A DNA stretch of 12,258 bases from UBA1181 sp963654355 (GTDB taxonomy: Bacteria > Bacteroidota > Bacteroidia > Bacteroidales > Paludibacteraceae). The notes under the pieces are model-generated. The model had not been told where the DNA came from. It made no database searches and was given only the letters and a program-made list of their open reading frames with translations. The stretch spans positions 1 to 12,258 of the forward strand of contig CAVKBM010000055.1 in the NCBI GenBank assembly GCA_963654355.1. Reading direction: 5' to 3'. Below are positions 1 through 6,907 of the stretch, piece by piece (position 1 is the stretch's first letter; each line of letters begins with the position of its first letter). Position numbers and translations under genes: made by a program.

Positions 1-85
1 TCCATATATTTCCTAAGCCAACTGCAGATCCCGCAGTTGCCAATATGATTCCGATTCTGCTTTTAAAGCTACCTCTCTCTTCCAT
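1..85 (-). CDS. Sodium-dependent (SNF/NSS family) transporter, N-terminal fragment
   Basis: Only the first 28 codons lie in the window; the rest runs off the left edge. The reading is MEERGSFKSRIGIILATAGS followed by AVGLGNIW. This is the conserved TM1 stretch of neurotransmitter:sodium symporters, where the unwound AVGLGN segment contributes to the sodium and substrate sites. It closely resembles, but is not identical to, TM1 of the neighbouring transporter. The ATG lies 12 bases after the TAA of that upstream gene on the same strand, so the two are probably co-transcribed. The family imports amino acids or other small solutes using the sodium gradient; the substrate cannot be told from this fragment. 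The family call is firm; nothing can be said about completeness. Confidence 0.85.
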   Translation of the reverse strand, partial: MEERGSFKSRIGIILATAGSAVGLGNIW

Positions 86-97
86 TGCAATATTCTA

Positions 98-1459
98 TTA
101 GAATAAATCCAATTGTTTTAAAAATATCAAGAGTATGAATATGGGGCAAACAAAGCGAATTAGAAATAGGTAAATCTTGAAAATATCACCTTTGAGAGTC
201 CCTTCATTTGTAAACTCATTTTGTATCAATTTTTTAGGAATAAACCAACCTAAAAAAATGCATGTGAAGAATCCTGCAATAGGTAGGAATATTTGACCTG
301 TGATGAAGTCAAACCACTCGAAGAGGTTCTTTCCTCCAAAAGTGAGTGCATTTGTCGCTCCTAACGAAAGGGAACAAAAAGCACCAATGACGGAACAGGT
401 AGCAGTGATTATTATCGCACCTTTCTTTCTGCTGACATTCATCTCTTCATAGAAGAAGGCTGTGCTTACTTCATGAAGTGAGATGAGAGAGGTGAGTCCT
501 GCTAAAGTGAGTAAAATGTAAAAAATGATGGAGATAATCCATCCGACTGTCGGAAATGATGCGAATGCTTGAATGAAGACATTCGGCAATGTGATGAAGA
601 TGAGCGAAGGACCGCTATCAGGAGATGTGCCAACAGAAAACGCGGCGGGGAAGATCATCAACCCTGCAAGTATGGCAACCGCCGTGTCTATGACACCGAT
701 TTGAAGTGCTGATTTCCCAAGGTTGGTGTCCTTATTGAAATAAGAGGCATAGGTGCAGGCGCAACCCATACCGATGCTCAAGGAGTAGAAAGATTGACCT
801 AAAGCCCCTAAGAATACATTCCCATCGCATTTGCTAAAATCAGGTTTGAAAAGAAATTCGATTCCTTTCCACGCATTCGGAAGCAAACACGAGGCTATCA
901 CAATGATGATAAGGAGTATGAACAAGGTTGGCATCATTATTTTTGATGCTTTCTCAATTCCCCCTTTTACACCTCGAATGATGACAAAATGGGTGATGAG
1001 GAGAATAGCGACTGTCCAAAAGACAGGTCGAATAGGATCTTCTGAAAAATCTATGAAATATTTTTCAACCGCTTGTGAATCACCGCTGATACGATGTGTG
1101 ACAGAAGCGTAGACATATTCTAAACACCAACCCGAGACAACTGCGTAGTAGCATGTGATAAGGAAGCCAGTCAGAACGCTAAGAAAGCCGATGTATTTCC
1201 ACGGACTGCCATTTGCCATTTTTGTGTAGGCTCTTGCTGTGTTGGAAGCTCCTCTTCTACCAATGATAAACTCTGAGATCATACAAGGTAGACCCAAGAT
1301 AAGGACACATCCGAAATATACCAAGATGAATGCTGCTCCTCCGTTTTCTCCTGCCATGTATGGAAAGCGCCATACATTGCCTAATCCGACCGCACCTCCC
1401 GCTGTCGCAAGTATAAGCCCTAACTTACTTCCAAAATTGCCTCTGTCAATATTTCCCAT
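98..1459 (-). CDS. Sodium-dependent (SNF/NSS family) transporter
   Basis: This is a polytopic inner-membrane protein of about 453 residues, normal for bacterial members of the family (LeuT fold, about 11-12 membrane segments). TM1 reads LATAGGAVGLGNVWRFP at residues 17-33, followed by the ENGGAAF stretch. By analogy with LeuT, A23, V24 and N28 would help bind sodium and R31 would be the outer gate; G22 stands where LeuT has Asn21. The usual IFPAAF and ITLP motifs follow around TM7. The frame stays open upstream to position 1525, but I place the start at 1459 (MGNIDRGNFGSKLG). This matches the family's short N-terminus, and the extra 22 codons would overlap the -7 box at 1479-1486. A second family member follows after 12 bases. 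The substrate is unknown; amino acids are typical. Confidence 0.93.
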   Translation of the reverse strand: MGNIDRGNFGSKLGLILATAGGAVGLGNVWRFPYMAGENGGAAFILVYFGCVLILGLPCMISEFIIGRRGASNTARAYTKMANGSPWKYIGFLSVLTGFLITCYYAVVSGWCLEYVYASVTHRISGDSQAVEKYFIDFSEDPIRPVFWTVAILLITHFVIIRGVKGGIEKASKIMMPTLFILLIIIVIASCLLPNAWKGIEFLFKPDFSKCDGNVFLGALGQSFYSLSIGMGCACTYASYFNKDTNLGKSALQIGVIDTAVAILAGLMIFPAAFSVGTSPDSGPSLIFITLPNVFIQAFASFPTVGWIISIIFYILLTLAGLTSLISLHEVSTAFFYEEMNVSRKKGAIIITATCSVIGAFCSLSLGATNALTFGGKNLFEWFDFITGQIFLPIAGFFTCIFLGWFIPKKLIQNEFTNEGTLKGDIFKIYLFLIRFVCPIFILLIFLKQLDLF

Positions 1460-1478
1460 GTCTGTATTTTTGAAAGCG

Positions 1479-1486
1479 CAAATGTA
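1479..1486 (-). promoter_or_regulatory. Bacteroidota-type -7 promoter element for the transporter pair
   Basis: The minus strand reads TACATTTG followed by C, a full match to the phylum's TAnnTTTG -7 consensus. It ends 19 bases before the ATG at 1459. I see no clear TTTG -33 box at the expected spacing, so this rests on the -7 element and its position. Transcription from here would give a very short leader and excludes the upstream ATG at 1525. Confidence 0.55.
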
Positions 1487-1567
1487 AGAAAAAAATAGGA
1501 GTATGCCTTGTCTGACATACTCCACTATACGTTTTTTGTACAGTCTGTAAAAAACAGTTCGTTATCT

Positions 1568-2278
1568 TTAGAACAAGAATCCGATGAACACTCTTGCGCA
1601 ACCGACTTTGGCTTTTGGAGCATTATCTTTGTCGTATGCGTCTTTTGCTTCATCCGACAATCCCCATTTTTGGAATTTCAAATGACCTAATTTTGCTTCG
1701 CAACCTACTTGGAAGAATCCGACATGGATAGCAGCACCAACCTTGTGGTTCAATCCAAAGAAATAGTTGTCGATTTTGTCATTGTCATCGTCGTCTGCAT
1801 CGATACCATATTTTTTCAAATTATCGCTGTAGTCGAATACTTTTATCAAAGCACTTGCTCCGAGATCGTAATATACGTCGATTGCCCAATGCTCGTTGAA
1901 TGCGATGGTTCCGATCACACCTGCATTAAGAGCCTCGATGCTAAACTCGTTAGTTTCAATGTCAAATTTGCTGATATCAACCTTGCCGACTTTGTCGAAG
2001 TAAGATTTGTTATAGGCAAAGTCAATCCAACGAGCGTTGATGGCAAGTCCTAAAACATTGCCTTTTGCTACATACCAACGATTGTCTAACGAAAGGCCAA
2101 TTTGTGGTTTTGAGTCCATTGTCATGTATTCGTCTCCCTCACTAGTTTCAAGTGAAGAATAACTACTTCCGAAACCTCCAAAGATTCTCACTCCAAAAGA
2201 GTTCTCAAAACTCTCAGCAAAACTTGACGATACACCTGCGGCAAGAATTACTACTGCTAAGAAAAATTTTTTCATCAT
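1568..2278 (-). CDS. Secreted outer-membrane beta-barrel protein (porin-like, unassigned)
   Basis: This protein of 236 residues opens with a clear Sec signal peptide (MMKKFFLAVVILAAGVSSSF, cleavage probably after A21). The mature chain has alternating polar/hydrophobic, aromatic-rich stretches, for example RIFGGFGSSY, GLSLDNRWYV and WAIDVYYDLG. It ends in FIGFLF with a terminal Phe, as in many outer-membrane barrels. I infer a small barrel of about 8-10 strands; I do not recognise a specific family or ligand. Residues 160-170 form an Asp-rich loop (DADDDDNDKID), probably exposed. The SD-like AAGGAA is only a base or so from the first ATG, so the second ATG (2275) may be the real start. It lies upstream of the transporter pair on the same strand, but that pair has its own promoter candidate, so a joint transcript is uncertain. 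Confidence 0.8.
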   Translation of the reverse strand: MMKKFFLAVVILAAGVSSSFAESFENSFGVRIFGGFGSSYSSLETSEGDEYMTMDSKPQIGLSLDNRWYVAKGNVLGLAINARWIDFAYNKSYFDKVGKVDISKFDIETNEFSIEALNAGVIGTIAFNEHWAIDVYYDLGASALIKVFDYSDNLKKYGIDADDDDNDKIDNYFFGLNHKVGAAIHVGFFQVGCEAKLGHLKFQKWGLSDEAKDAYDKDNAPKAKVGCARVFIGFLF

Positions 2279-2366
2279 TTCCTTGTTATATCTTATTTCT
2301 TAAATTACTCCTTGAATTAGGAATGCTTTCATTGTAAATGTTTAGCATACTTTATGAAAACTTTTG

Positions 2367-2397
2367 CAAAGTAATTAGTTTTCTGCTAAAGAAGCAA
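2367..2397 (-). promoter_or_regulatory. Putative promoter of the beta-barrel protein gene
   Basis: On the minus strand TTG (2395-2397) is separated by 20 bases from TTACTTTG followed by C (2367-2374). This is close to the Bacteroidota pattern TTTG-N19..21-TAnnTTTG, with a T in place of the A at the second position of the -7 box. It implies a leader of about 80 bases before the gene, which contains a short open frame (2286-2348). The match is imperfect, so this is a candidate only. Confidence 0.4.
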
Positions 2398-2605
2398 GTT
2401 TTTTAACATTATTAATGGATTGACGATTTGACACAATGTAAGCAATGAGGAAATCAAACTGACAAAATATTATGTGATTAATACTAAAAAAACGATTTAA
2501 GATGTTAGAAACCTTTCAGTTGTTATGTGTTTTTAGTGATAAAGAAAACTTTTTGTTTCAGAATTAAAAAAAAGAGTGTCAAAATGTTATTTGGATAAAT
2601 AAAAA
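2375..2605. other. AT-rich intergenic stretch, nothing further recognised
   Basis: This is the central part of the 422-base gap between the beta-barrel gene and asnA. It is very AT-rich, with several A or T runs, and shows no coding frame worth calling on either strand. I found no tRNA-like fold, tandem repeat or strong terminator. It includes the upstream part of the barrel-gene promoter (to 2397) and would hold upstream regulatory sites for asnA, none of which I can identify. Confidence 0.5.
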
Positions 2606-2660
2606 ACCTATCTTTGCGAAAGTAAATCAAAGAAAAGGATAGGTATTTATTTGATTTGCT
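2606..2660 (+). repeat. Two interleaved inverted repeats at the asnA promoter and leader
   Basis: Repeat one is ACCTATC (2606-2612) with GATAGGT (2638-2644), 7 of 7 complementary, and its left arm covers part of the -7 box. Repeat two is AGTAAATCAAA (2621-2631) with TTTGATTTGCT (2650-2660), 11 pairs including one G-U, with an 18-base loop. The arms alternate left1-left2-right1-right2. Repeat two lies in or at the edge of the predicted transcript and could form an RNA hairpin. Repeat one reaches into the promoter, so it could act only on DNA, for example as an operator. The complementarity is seen directly; any role is inference, and AT-rich DNA gives chance matches. Confidence 0.4.
2609..2616 (+). 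promoter_or_regulatory. -7 promoter element of asnA
   Basis: TATCTTTG followed by C is a full match to the Bacteroidota TAnnTTTG -7 box. A TTTG occurs at 2590-2593, but the 15-base spacer is shorter than the usual 19-21, so the -33 element is doubtful. The implied start of transcription near 2623 gives a leader of about 78 bases that contains a potential hairpin. The left arm of a 7-bp inverted repeat (2606-2612 with 2638-2644) overlaps this box. Confidence 0.65.
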
Positions 2661-2700
2661 CACAAGATGATAAAAAATAAACGATATAAAAACGACGATT

Positions 2701-3738
2701 ATGAGTTATTTAAAGATTCCAAAAGGGTACAAGCCGTTGCTGGATGCCCGTGAGACAGAACTTGGAATTAAGAAGGTAAAGGACTTTTTCCAAGGAAGTT
2801 TGTCGGCCGAGTTAAGATTGCGCCGTGTTACTGCGCCATTGTTCGTACTGAAGGGTCAGGGAATAAATGATGACTTGAATGGTGTTGAGCGTGCGGTTAC
2901 TTTCCCAATCAAGGATTTGGGCGACCAAAAGGCGGAGGTGGTTCACTCTCTCGCTAAGTGGAAGCGTTTGATGCTCGCAGAATATAATATTGAACCTGGT
3001 TTCGGTTTGTATACGGATATGAATGCTATTCGTTCTGATGAAGATTTGGGAAATTTACACTCTCTCTATGTTGACCAATGGGATTGGGAGCGAACTATAA
3101 CCGCAGCAGATCGTACGATTGATTTCTTGAAAGATATTGTTTCTCGTATTTATGCTGTAATGGTGGCTACTGAGTATGTCGTTTATGAGTCTTATCCTCA
3201 GATTAAGCCGATGTTGCCTAAGGAGATCCATTTTATACACTCAGAAGAGTTGAGACAGCTGTATCCAGATTTGACTCCGAAAGAAAGAGAGAATGAAATC
3301 GCAAAGAAGTATGGTGCTGTCTTCATCATGGGTGTAGGTGCACCTTTAGGAGATGGGAAAAAGCACGATGGTCGTGCTCCAGACTATGATGATTGGACTA
3401 CTCCTGGTGTGAATGGACTTCCTGGATTGAACGGAGATATCTTCGTTTGGAATGATGTTTTGCAACAAGGAATGGAGCTCTCTTCAATGGGAATCCGTGT
3501 AGATAAGACGGCTTTGCTTCGTCAGTTAGAGATGTGTGGTTGCGAGGAACGTAAGGAACTCTATTTCCACAAAAGACTGTTGGAGGGTTCTCTGCCTTTG
3601 TCAATAGGTGGTGGAATCGGACAATCCCGTCTGTGTATGTTCTTCTTGAGAAAGGCTCACGTTGGCGAAATTCAAGCAAGCATTTGGCCTGAAGACATGC
3701 GTAAAACCTGTGCGGAGAATAACATTCCGTTGATTTGA
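2701..3738 (+). CDS. asnA: Aspartate--ammonia ligase (asparagine synthetase A)
   Basis: The cytosolic enzyme makes L-asparagine from L-aspartate, ammonium and ATP, releasing AMP and pyrophosphate; unlike AsnB it does not use glutamine. The 345-residue chain matches the E. coli protein (330 aa) along its length: VVHSLAKWKR, the GLYTDMNAIR stretch, SLYVDQWDWER, the HFIHSEEL region, RAPDYDDWTTPG, LNGDIFVWN, ELSSMGIRVD and GGGIGQSRLCM. The last is the class II aminoacyl-tRNA-synthetase-like motif 3 that binds ATP in this fold. The few extra residues fall mainly at the N-terminus (MSYLKIPKGYKPLL), as is common in Bacteroidota and Firmicutes versions. All conserved blocks are intact. The gene appears monocistronic, with its own promoter and a hairpin terminator immediately downstream. 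Confidence 0.98.
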   Translation: MSYLKIPKGYKPLLDARETELGIKKVKDFFQGSLSAELRLRRVTAPLFVLKGQGINDDLNGVERAVTFPIKDLGDQKAEVVHSLAKWKRLMLAEYNIEPGFGLYTDMNAIRSDEDLGNLHSLYVDQWDWERTITAADRTIDFLKDIVSRIYAVMVATEYVVYESYPQIKPMLPKEIHFIHSEELRQLYPDLTPKERENEIAKKYGAVFIMGVGAPLGDGKKHDGRAPDYDDWTTPGVNGLPGLNGDIFVWNDVLQQGMELSSMGIRVDKTALLRQLEMCGCEERKELYFHKRLLEGSLPLSIGGGIGQSRLCMFFLRKAHVGEIQASIWPEDMRKTCAENNIPLI

Positions 3739-3756
3739 ATTTGGTAAAATATAAAT

Positions 3757-3786
3757 GAAGCGGCCTCCTTTGTGGGAGGCTGCTTC
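3757..3786 (+). terminator. Hairpin terminator of asnA
   Basis: GAAGCGGCCTCC (3757-3768) pairs with GGAGGCTGCTTC (3775-3786) over 12 bp, one of them G-U, around a 6-base loop. It begins 18 bases after the asnA stop. The downstream U-tract is poor (TCCTGTTTAGTT), so release may be incomplete, but the GC-rich stem stands out against the AT-rich background. Confidence 0.8.
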
Positions 3787-3862
3787 TCCTGTTTAGTTAA
3801 GAATAATGACTACTTCTTCCTTTTTGTTTTTTTGAAATAACCTGTTTCCTCTAATAAATTCT

Positions 3863-3870
3863 TATTTTTG
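3863..3870 (+). promoter_or_regulatory. -7 promoter element of the S41 protease-nudC-acetyltransferase-panB unit
   Basis: TATTTTTG followed by C matches TAnnTTTG exactly and lies 23 bases before the ATG at 3894, after the asnA terminator. No TTTG sits at the standard -33 spacing; the one at 3831-3834 is too far away. This would be the main promoter for the four downstream genes. Confidence 0.55.
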
Positions 3871-3893
3871 CACATAAATTAAAAAGAAAATGT

Positions 3894-5522
3894 ATGGTGA
3901 AACGTCTGGGTGTTTTAGGGTTGTCTTTGATTATGTCTTTGTTGTGCTTTGCTCAGTTTTCGGATGTGAATATACAGAAATTGGGTTTTGTTACCTATAT
4001 GATAAATCACTATTATGTAGATTCTACAGATACGGATAAATTGGCGGAATATGCGATAAAGGGAATGCTTTCGAATTTAGATCCTCACTCTTCGTATATA
4101 TCAAAAGAGAATTTGAAAAGAGAAAGTGAACCTTTAGAAGGTGGTTTTGATGGTATAGGAGTTGTCTTCCAGATGGTGGAAGATACCCTGTTGGTAGTTC
4201 AGACTATCTCTGGTGGTCCATCGGAAAAGGTGGGTATTATGGCGGGAGACCGCATTATTTATGTCAATGATACCACGATTGCAGGTGTAAAAATGCAAAA
4301 TATCGACATTCAAAAACGTATTAGAGGGCCTAAAGGAACAATAGTTTCTGTGAAAGTTTTACGTCGTGGAGTGCTAGACTTAATAGAGTTTCGTATAACG
4401 CGCGATAAAATTCCTTTGTATAGTGTGGATGCCTCTTATATGGTGGATAAGAACACTGGATATATAAAGATAGACCGATTCTCAAGTACCACTTTAAAAG
4501 AGTTTGAAGAGGCTCTTGAAAAGTTGAAAAGGCAGAAAATGCAAAACTTGATTATAGATTTGCAAGATAATGGTGGAGGTTATATGTCTGCTGCGATTGG
4601 TATCGTTGATAATTTTTTGAAAGATGGAAAGTTAATAGTGTATCAAGAGGGAAATGCTCAGCCTCGTGAAAATTATTCTGCGTCTGGGAAAAATAAAGTT
4701 TTTAAAGGAAAATTAGTTGTTTTAGTTGATGAGGGTTCAGCATCTGCGAGTGAGATTGTTACGGGTGCAATCCAGGATTGGGATAGAGGAGTAGTCGTGG
4801 GAAGACGTACTTTTGGAAAAGGATTGGTACAGAAGATGATGGATTTGCCAGATGGCTCTCAGATTCGTTTGACAACGGCTCGTTATTATACTCCATCAGG
4901 TCGTTGCATTCAACGTCCGTACAAAGAGAATATAAAGAACTATCGAAATGATTTGATTGAACGCTATAACCATGGTGAACTAATGCATGAGGATAGCATA
5001 TCTTTCCCTGATTCACTTAAATATTATACGCTTGAGCTGAAACGTCCTATTTATGGAGGTGGTGGTATTATGCCAGACCTTTTTGTCCCGTTAGACACAA
5101 CAAAGTATACGAAATACCATAGAGATTTGGTTGCTAAAGGAGTGATTAACCGTTTTATCCTTGATTATCTTGAGAGAAACAGGAAAGTATTAGAGTCTTC
5201 TTATCCAACACAACAATTGTCTGATGAGAAAAAAAGGGAGTCTTTTGAAAAATTCAATAAAACGTTTTTCTTGACAGATGAAGATTTGCAGGATATTGTG
5301 AAAAACGGTGAGAAAGAGAATGTTAAATTTGATACTTTGCAGTTTAGTCAGAGCAAGAATTTGATCAAAAAGCAGGTAAAGGCGAATATAGCGAGAGACA
5401 TTTGGAGCTCTAACGAGTATTATCAGATTATGAATGCAGAGAATGATATCTATTCAAAGGCGGTAGAGCTGCTTTCGTCTAAGGTAAGCTATGATAATGC
5501 TTTGCATAGGAAAAGGGAGTAA
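3894..5522 (+). CDS. S41 family C-terminal processing protease (CtpA/Prc-like)
   Basis: This 542-residue protein has an N-terminal export signal (MVKRLGVLGLSLIMSLLCFA) and should act in the periplasm, cutting proteins near their C-termini. An N-terminal helical segment with DPHSSYIS (about 63-70) leads into a PDZ domain at about 83-172 (EGGFDGIGVVF, PSEKVGIMAGDRIIYVND), then the protease core. Catalytic residues by alignment with Prc are S284 in GSASASE, K309 in FGKG and Q313, giving the family's Ser-Lys spacing of 25. The LQDNGGGY and RYYTPSGRCIQ motifs are also present. A basic and acidic C-terminal extension (about 410-542) lies beyond the core, as in other Bacteroidota homologues. An ATG at 3890 is out of frame. 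nudC follows 20 bases later. The physiological substrate is unknown. Confidence 0.95.
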   Translation: MVKRLGVLGLSLIMSLLCFAQFSDVNIQKLGFVTYMINHYYVDSTDTDKLAEYAIKGMLSNLDPHSSYISKENLKRESEPLEGGFDGIGVVFQMVEDTLLVVQTISGGPSEKVGIMAGDRIIYVNDTTIAGVKMQNIDIQKRIRGPKGTIVSVKVLRRGVLDLIEFRITRDKIPLYSVDASYMVDKNTGYIKIDRFSSTTLKEFEEALEKLKRQKMQNLIIDLQDNGGGYMSAAIGIVDNFLKDGKLIVYQEGNAQPRENYSASGKNKVFKGKLVVLVDEGSASASEIVTGAIQDWDRGVVVGRRTFGKGLVQKMMDLPDGSQIRLTTARYYTPSGRCIQRPYKENIKNYRNDLIERYNHGELMHEDSISFPDSLKYYTLELKRPIYGGGGIMPDLFVPLDTTKYTKYHRDLVAKGVINRFILDYLERNRKVLESSYPTQQLSDEKKRESFEKFNKTFFLTDEDLQDIVKNGEKENVKFDTLQFSQSKNLIKKQVKANIARDIWSSNEYYQIMNAENDIYSKAVELLSSKVSYDNALHRKRE

Positions 5523-5542
5523 TAGAAAAAGATAAAAAAAGT

Positions 5543-6319
5543 ATGGCACTTGTTACGGATCCTAAAGATACTGAATGTGTATGTTTCGCAGTTGTTGGTA
5601 GAGATTATGTGTGTTCAGAGACAGGAAAGCCTTTGTCTTTTAATGATTTAAAGGCTTTGAAAGAAGCAGATTCGTCAGCTGATTTTTTTGAAGAGAAGAC
5701 GGCAGGCATCTGTGGTTTGAATTTGAGTTCAAAGGAAATACTCCCTAATGGATATACTTTAGAGCCTATTCGTTCTTATTTTGCAGAGAATGATGCGGAT
5801 TCGTGCTTCCATTTGGCTCGTGTAAAAGCATTGTCTGATTGGAGAAAATCGTGGCGTTTTTGTCATTGTTGTGGTAGTCTTTTGACGGATAGTGAAAATT
5901 TGACCGCTCGATTCTGTCCTTCTTGTAACAGGAATTTTTTCCCTCGTATTGAGCCTTGTATCATTGTACTTGTGAATCGTGGTGATAAAGTTCTTTTGGC
6001 ACGTCATGCACAGAGAAACCAAGACGTTTATTCTTGCTTGGCAGGATTTATGGAAGCAGGGGAGACTGCCGAGCAGACCGTTTATAGGGAAGTTTTAGAG
6101 GAGACTGGAATTCGTGTGAAAAATATAACTTATAGGGGAAGTCAGAGTTGGCCTTTCCCAGATCAGCTTATGCTTGGATTTACAGCAGAGTATGAGAGTG
6201 GAGAGGTGAAAAAACAAGAAGATGAGATTGCGGATGCCGATTGGTTTGATCGCGCTTCTTGTCCTGCAACGCCAACTCCAGGATCAATTGCTTATCGATT
6301 GATTCACAAATTATACTAA
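5543..6319 (+). CDS. nudC: NAD(H) diphosphatase, NudC-type Nudix hydrolase
   Basis: The enzyme splits NADH/NAD+ to (N)MN(H) and AMP, and NudC family members also remove NAD caps from RNA 5' ends. The 258-residue chain is the same length as E. coli NudC (257). It has a divergent N-terminal domain, then a zinc ribbon with C107, C110, C125 and C128 (FCHCC and RFCPSC). The Nudix box runs from G168 to I190 and keeps GFMEAGE and REVLEETG; E183, E186 and E187 are the expected metal ligands. The NudC signature SQSWPFPDQLM follows at 200-210 and separates this group from other Nudix enzymes. It sits 20 bases after the protease gene and 17 before the acetyltransferase gene, so it is probably co-transcribed. 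The start is preceded by an A-rich leader without a clear SD. Confidence 0.93.
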   Translation: MALVTDPKDTECVCFAVVGRDYVCSETGKPLSFNDLKALKEADSSADFFEEKTAGICGLNLSSKEILPNGYTLEPIRSYFAENDADSCFHLARVKALSDWRKSWRFCHCCGSLLTDSENLTARFCPSCNRNFFPRIEPCIIVLVNRGDKVLLARHAQRNQDVYSCLAGFMEAGETAEQTVYREVLEETGIRVKNITYRGSQSWPFPDQLMLGFTAEYESGEVKKQEDEIADADWFDRASCPATPTPGSIAYRLIHKLY

Positions 6320-6336
6320 TTTAAAATGGTTTAAAG

Positions 6337-6888
6337 ATGAAAGAGATTGATAAAATGCGTTCTCAGCAACTTTATGACTTTTCAGACAATGAGATTGACG
6401 AAAGCATTCAGCATGCGAATAATCTTTGTGTGAAGTTACAAATGATGACTTCGCATAGTGAGGGATATCGAGAAGTCATAGAAGAGTTAATTCCAGGAAT
6501 ACCAAAGTCGACGGTTGTGAACCCTCCTTTCCATTGTGATCATGGACATCAAATAAAATTAGGTGAGAGTGTTTTTATCAACTACAATGCAACGATTTTA
6601 GATAGTGCATCTGTAACAATTGGAAAGCATACTAAGATTGGTCCGAACTGTCAGTTGGTGACTCCAAATCATCCTATTGATTTTGAACAGCGTAGGTTGC
6701 CAGTCGAAACGAGTTATCCGATTACTATCGGTGAGGATTGTTGGATTGCCGCTGGTGTCACGATTTGTCCTGGTGTTACGATTGGAGATCGTACGGTGGT
6801 GGCTGCAGGTGCGGTTGTTACCAAAGATCTGCCATCTGATGTTTTGGCCGCGGGATGTCCTGCAGTGGTAAAGCGAAAATTAAGGTAA
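6337..6888 (+). CDS. Maltose/galactoside O-acetyltransferase-like protein (left-handed beta-helix)
   Basis: This cytosolic acyltransferase of 183 residues belongs to the Maa/LacA/NodL group, which moves acetyl from acetyl-CoA to a sugar hydroxyl. The N-terminus has the group's helical cap (MRSQQLYDFSDNEID resembles the Maa domain), followed by hexapeptide-repeat coils such as IKLGESVFIN, VTIGKHTKIGPN, ITIGEDCWIAAGVTI and VTIGDRTVVAAGAVV. The catalytic His is expected at H112 in TPNHPID; W136 belongs to the conserved DCWI turn. The C-terminal AAGCPAVVKRKLR is typical. The length and motifs are complete. The acceptor is unknown; in many genomes these enzymes are thought to detoxify or modify surplus sugars. 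It lies between nudC and panB with gaps of 17 and 19 bases. Confidence 0.92.
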   Translation: MKEIDKMRSQQLYDFSDNEIDESIQHANNLCVKLQMMTSHSEGYREVIEELIPGIPKSTVVNPPFHCDHGHQIKLGESVFINYNATILDSASVTIGKHTKIGPNCQLVTPNHPIDFEQRRLPVETSYPITIGEDCWIAAGVTICPGVTIGDRTVVAAGAVVTKDLPSDVLAAGCPAVVKRKLR

Positions 6889-6907
6889 AGATAAATAAAA
6901 TAAGAAA

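Noticed and set aside
831..1487. Plus-strand open frames of 93 and 82 codons inside the transporter gene
   Set aside because: They are antisense shadows of conserved transporter codons, with no promoter or start context.
1501..1520. GTATG ... CATAC palindrome upstream of the transporter promoter
   Set aside because: Only 5 bp with a 10-base spacer; expected by chance in a sequence of this length.
1460..1525. Upstream extension of the transporter frame to an ATG at 1525
   Set aside because: The extra 22 residues do not resemble the family N-terminus and the region holds a full -7 promoter box. The ATG at 1459 gives the standard start.
1531..1555. Inverted repeat, GTTTTTT ... AAAAAAC around TACA-GTC-TGTA, as a terminator for the beta-barrel gene
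   Set aside because: The central stem is only 4 bp with a mismatch outside it, and on both strands the U-run precedes rather than follows the stem, so it does not fit a rho-independent terminator.
1709..2053. 114-codon open frame on the plus strand
   Set aside because: It lies fully antisense to the beta-barrel gene, which has a signal peptide and barrel-like C-terminus. The plus-strand translation has no recognisable features.
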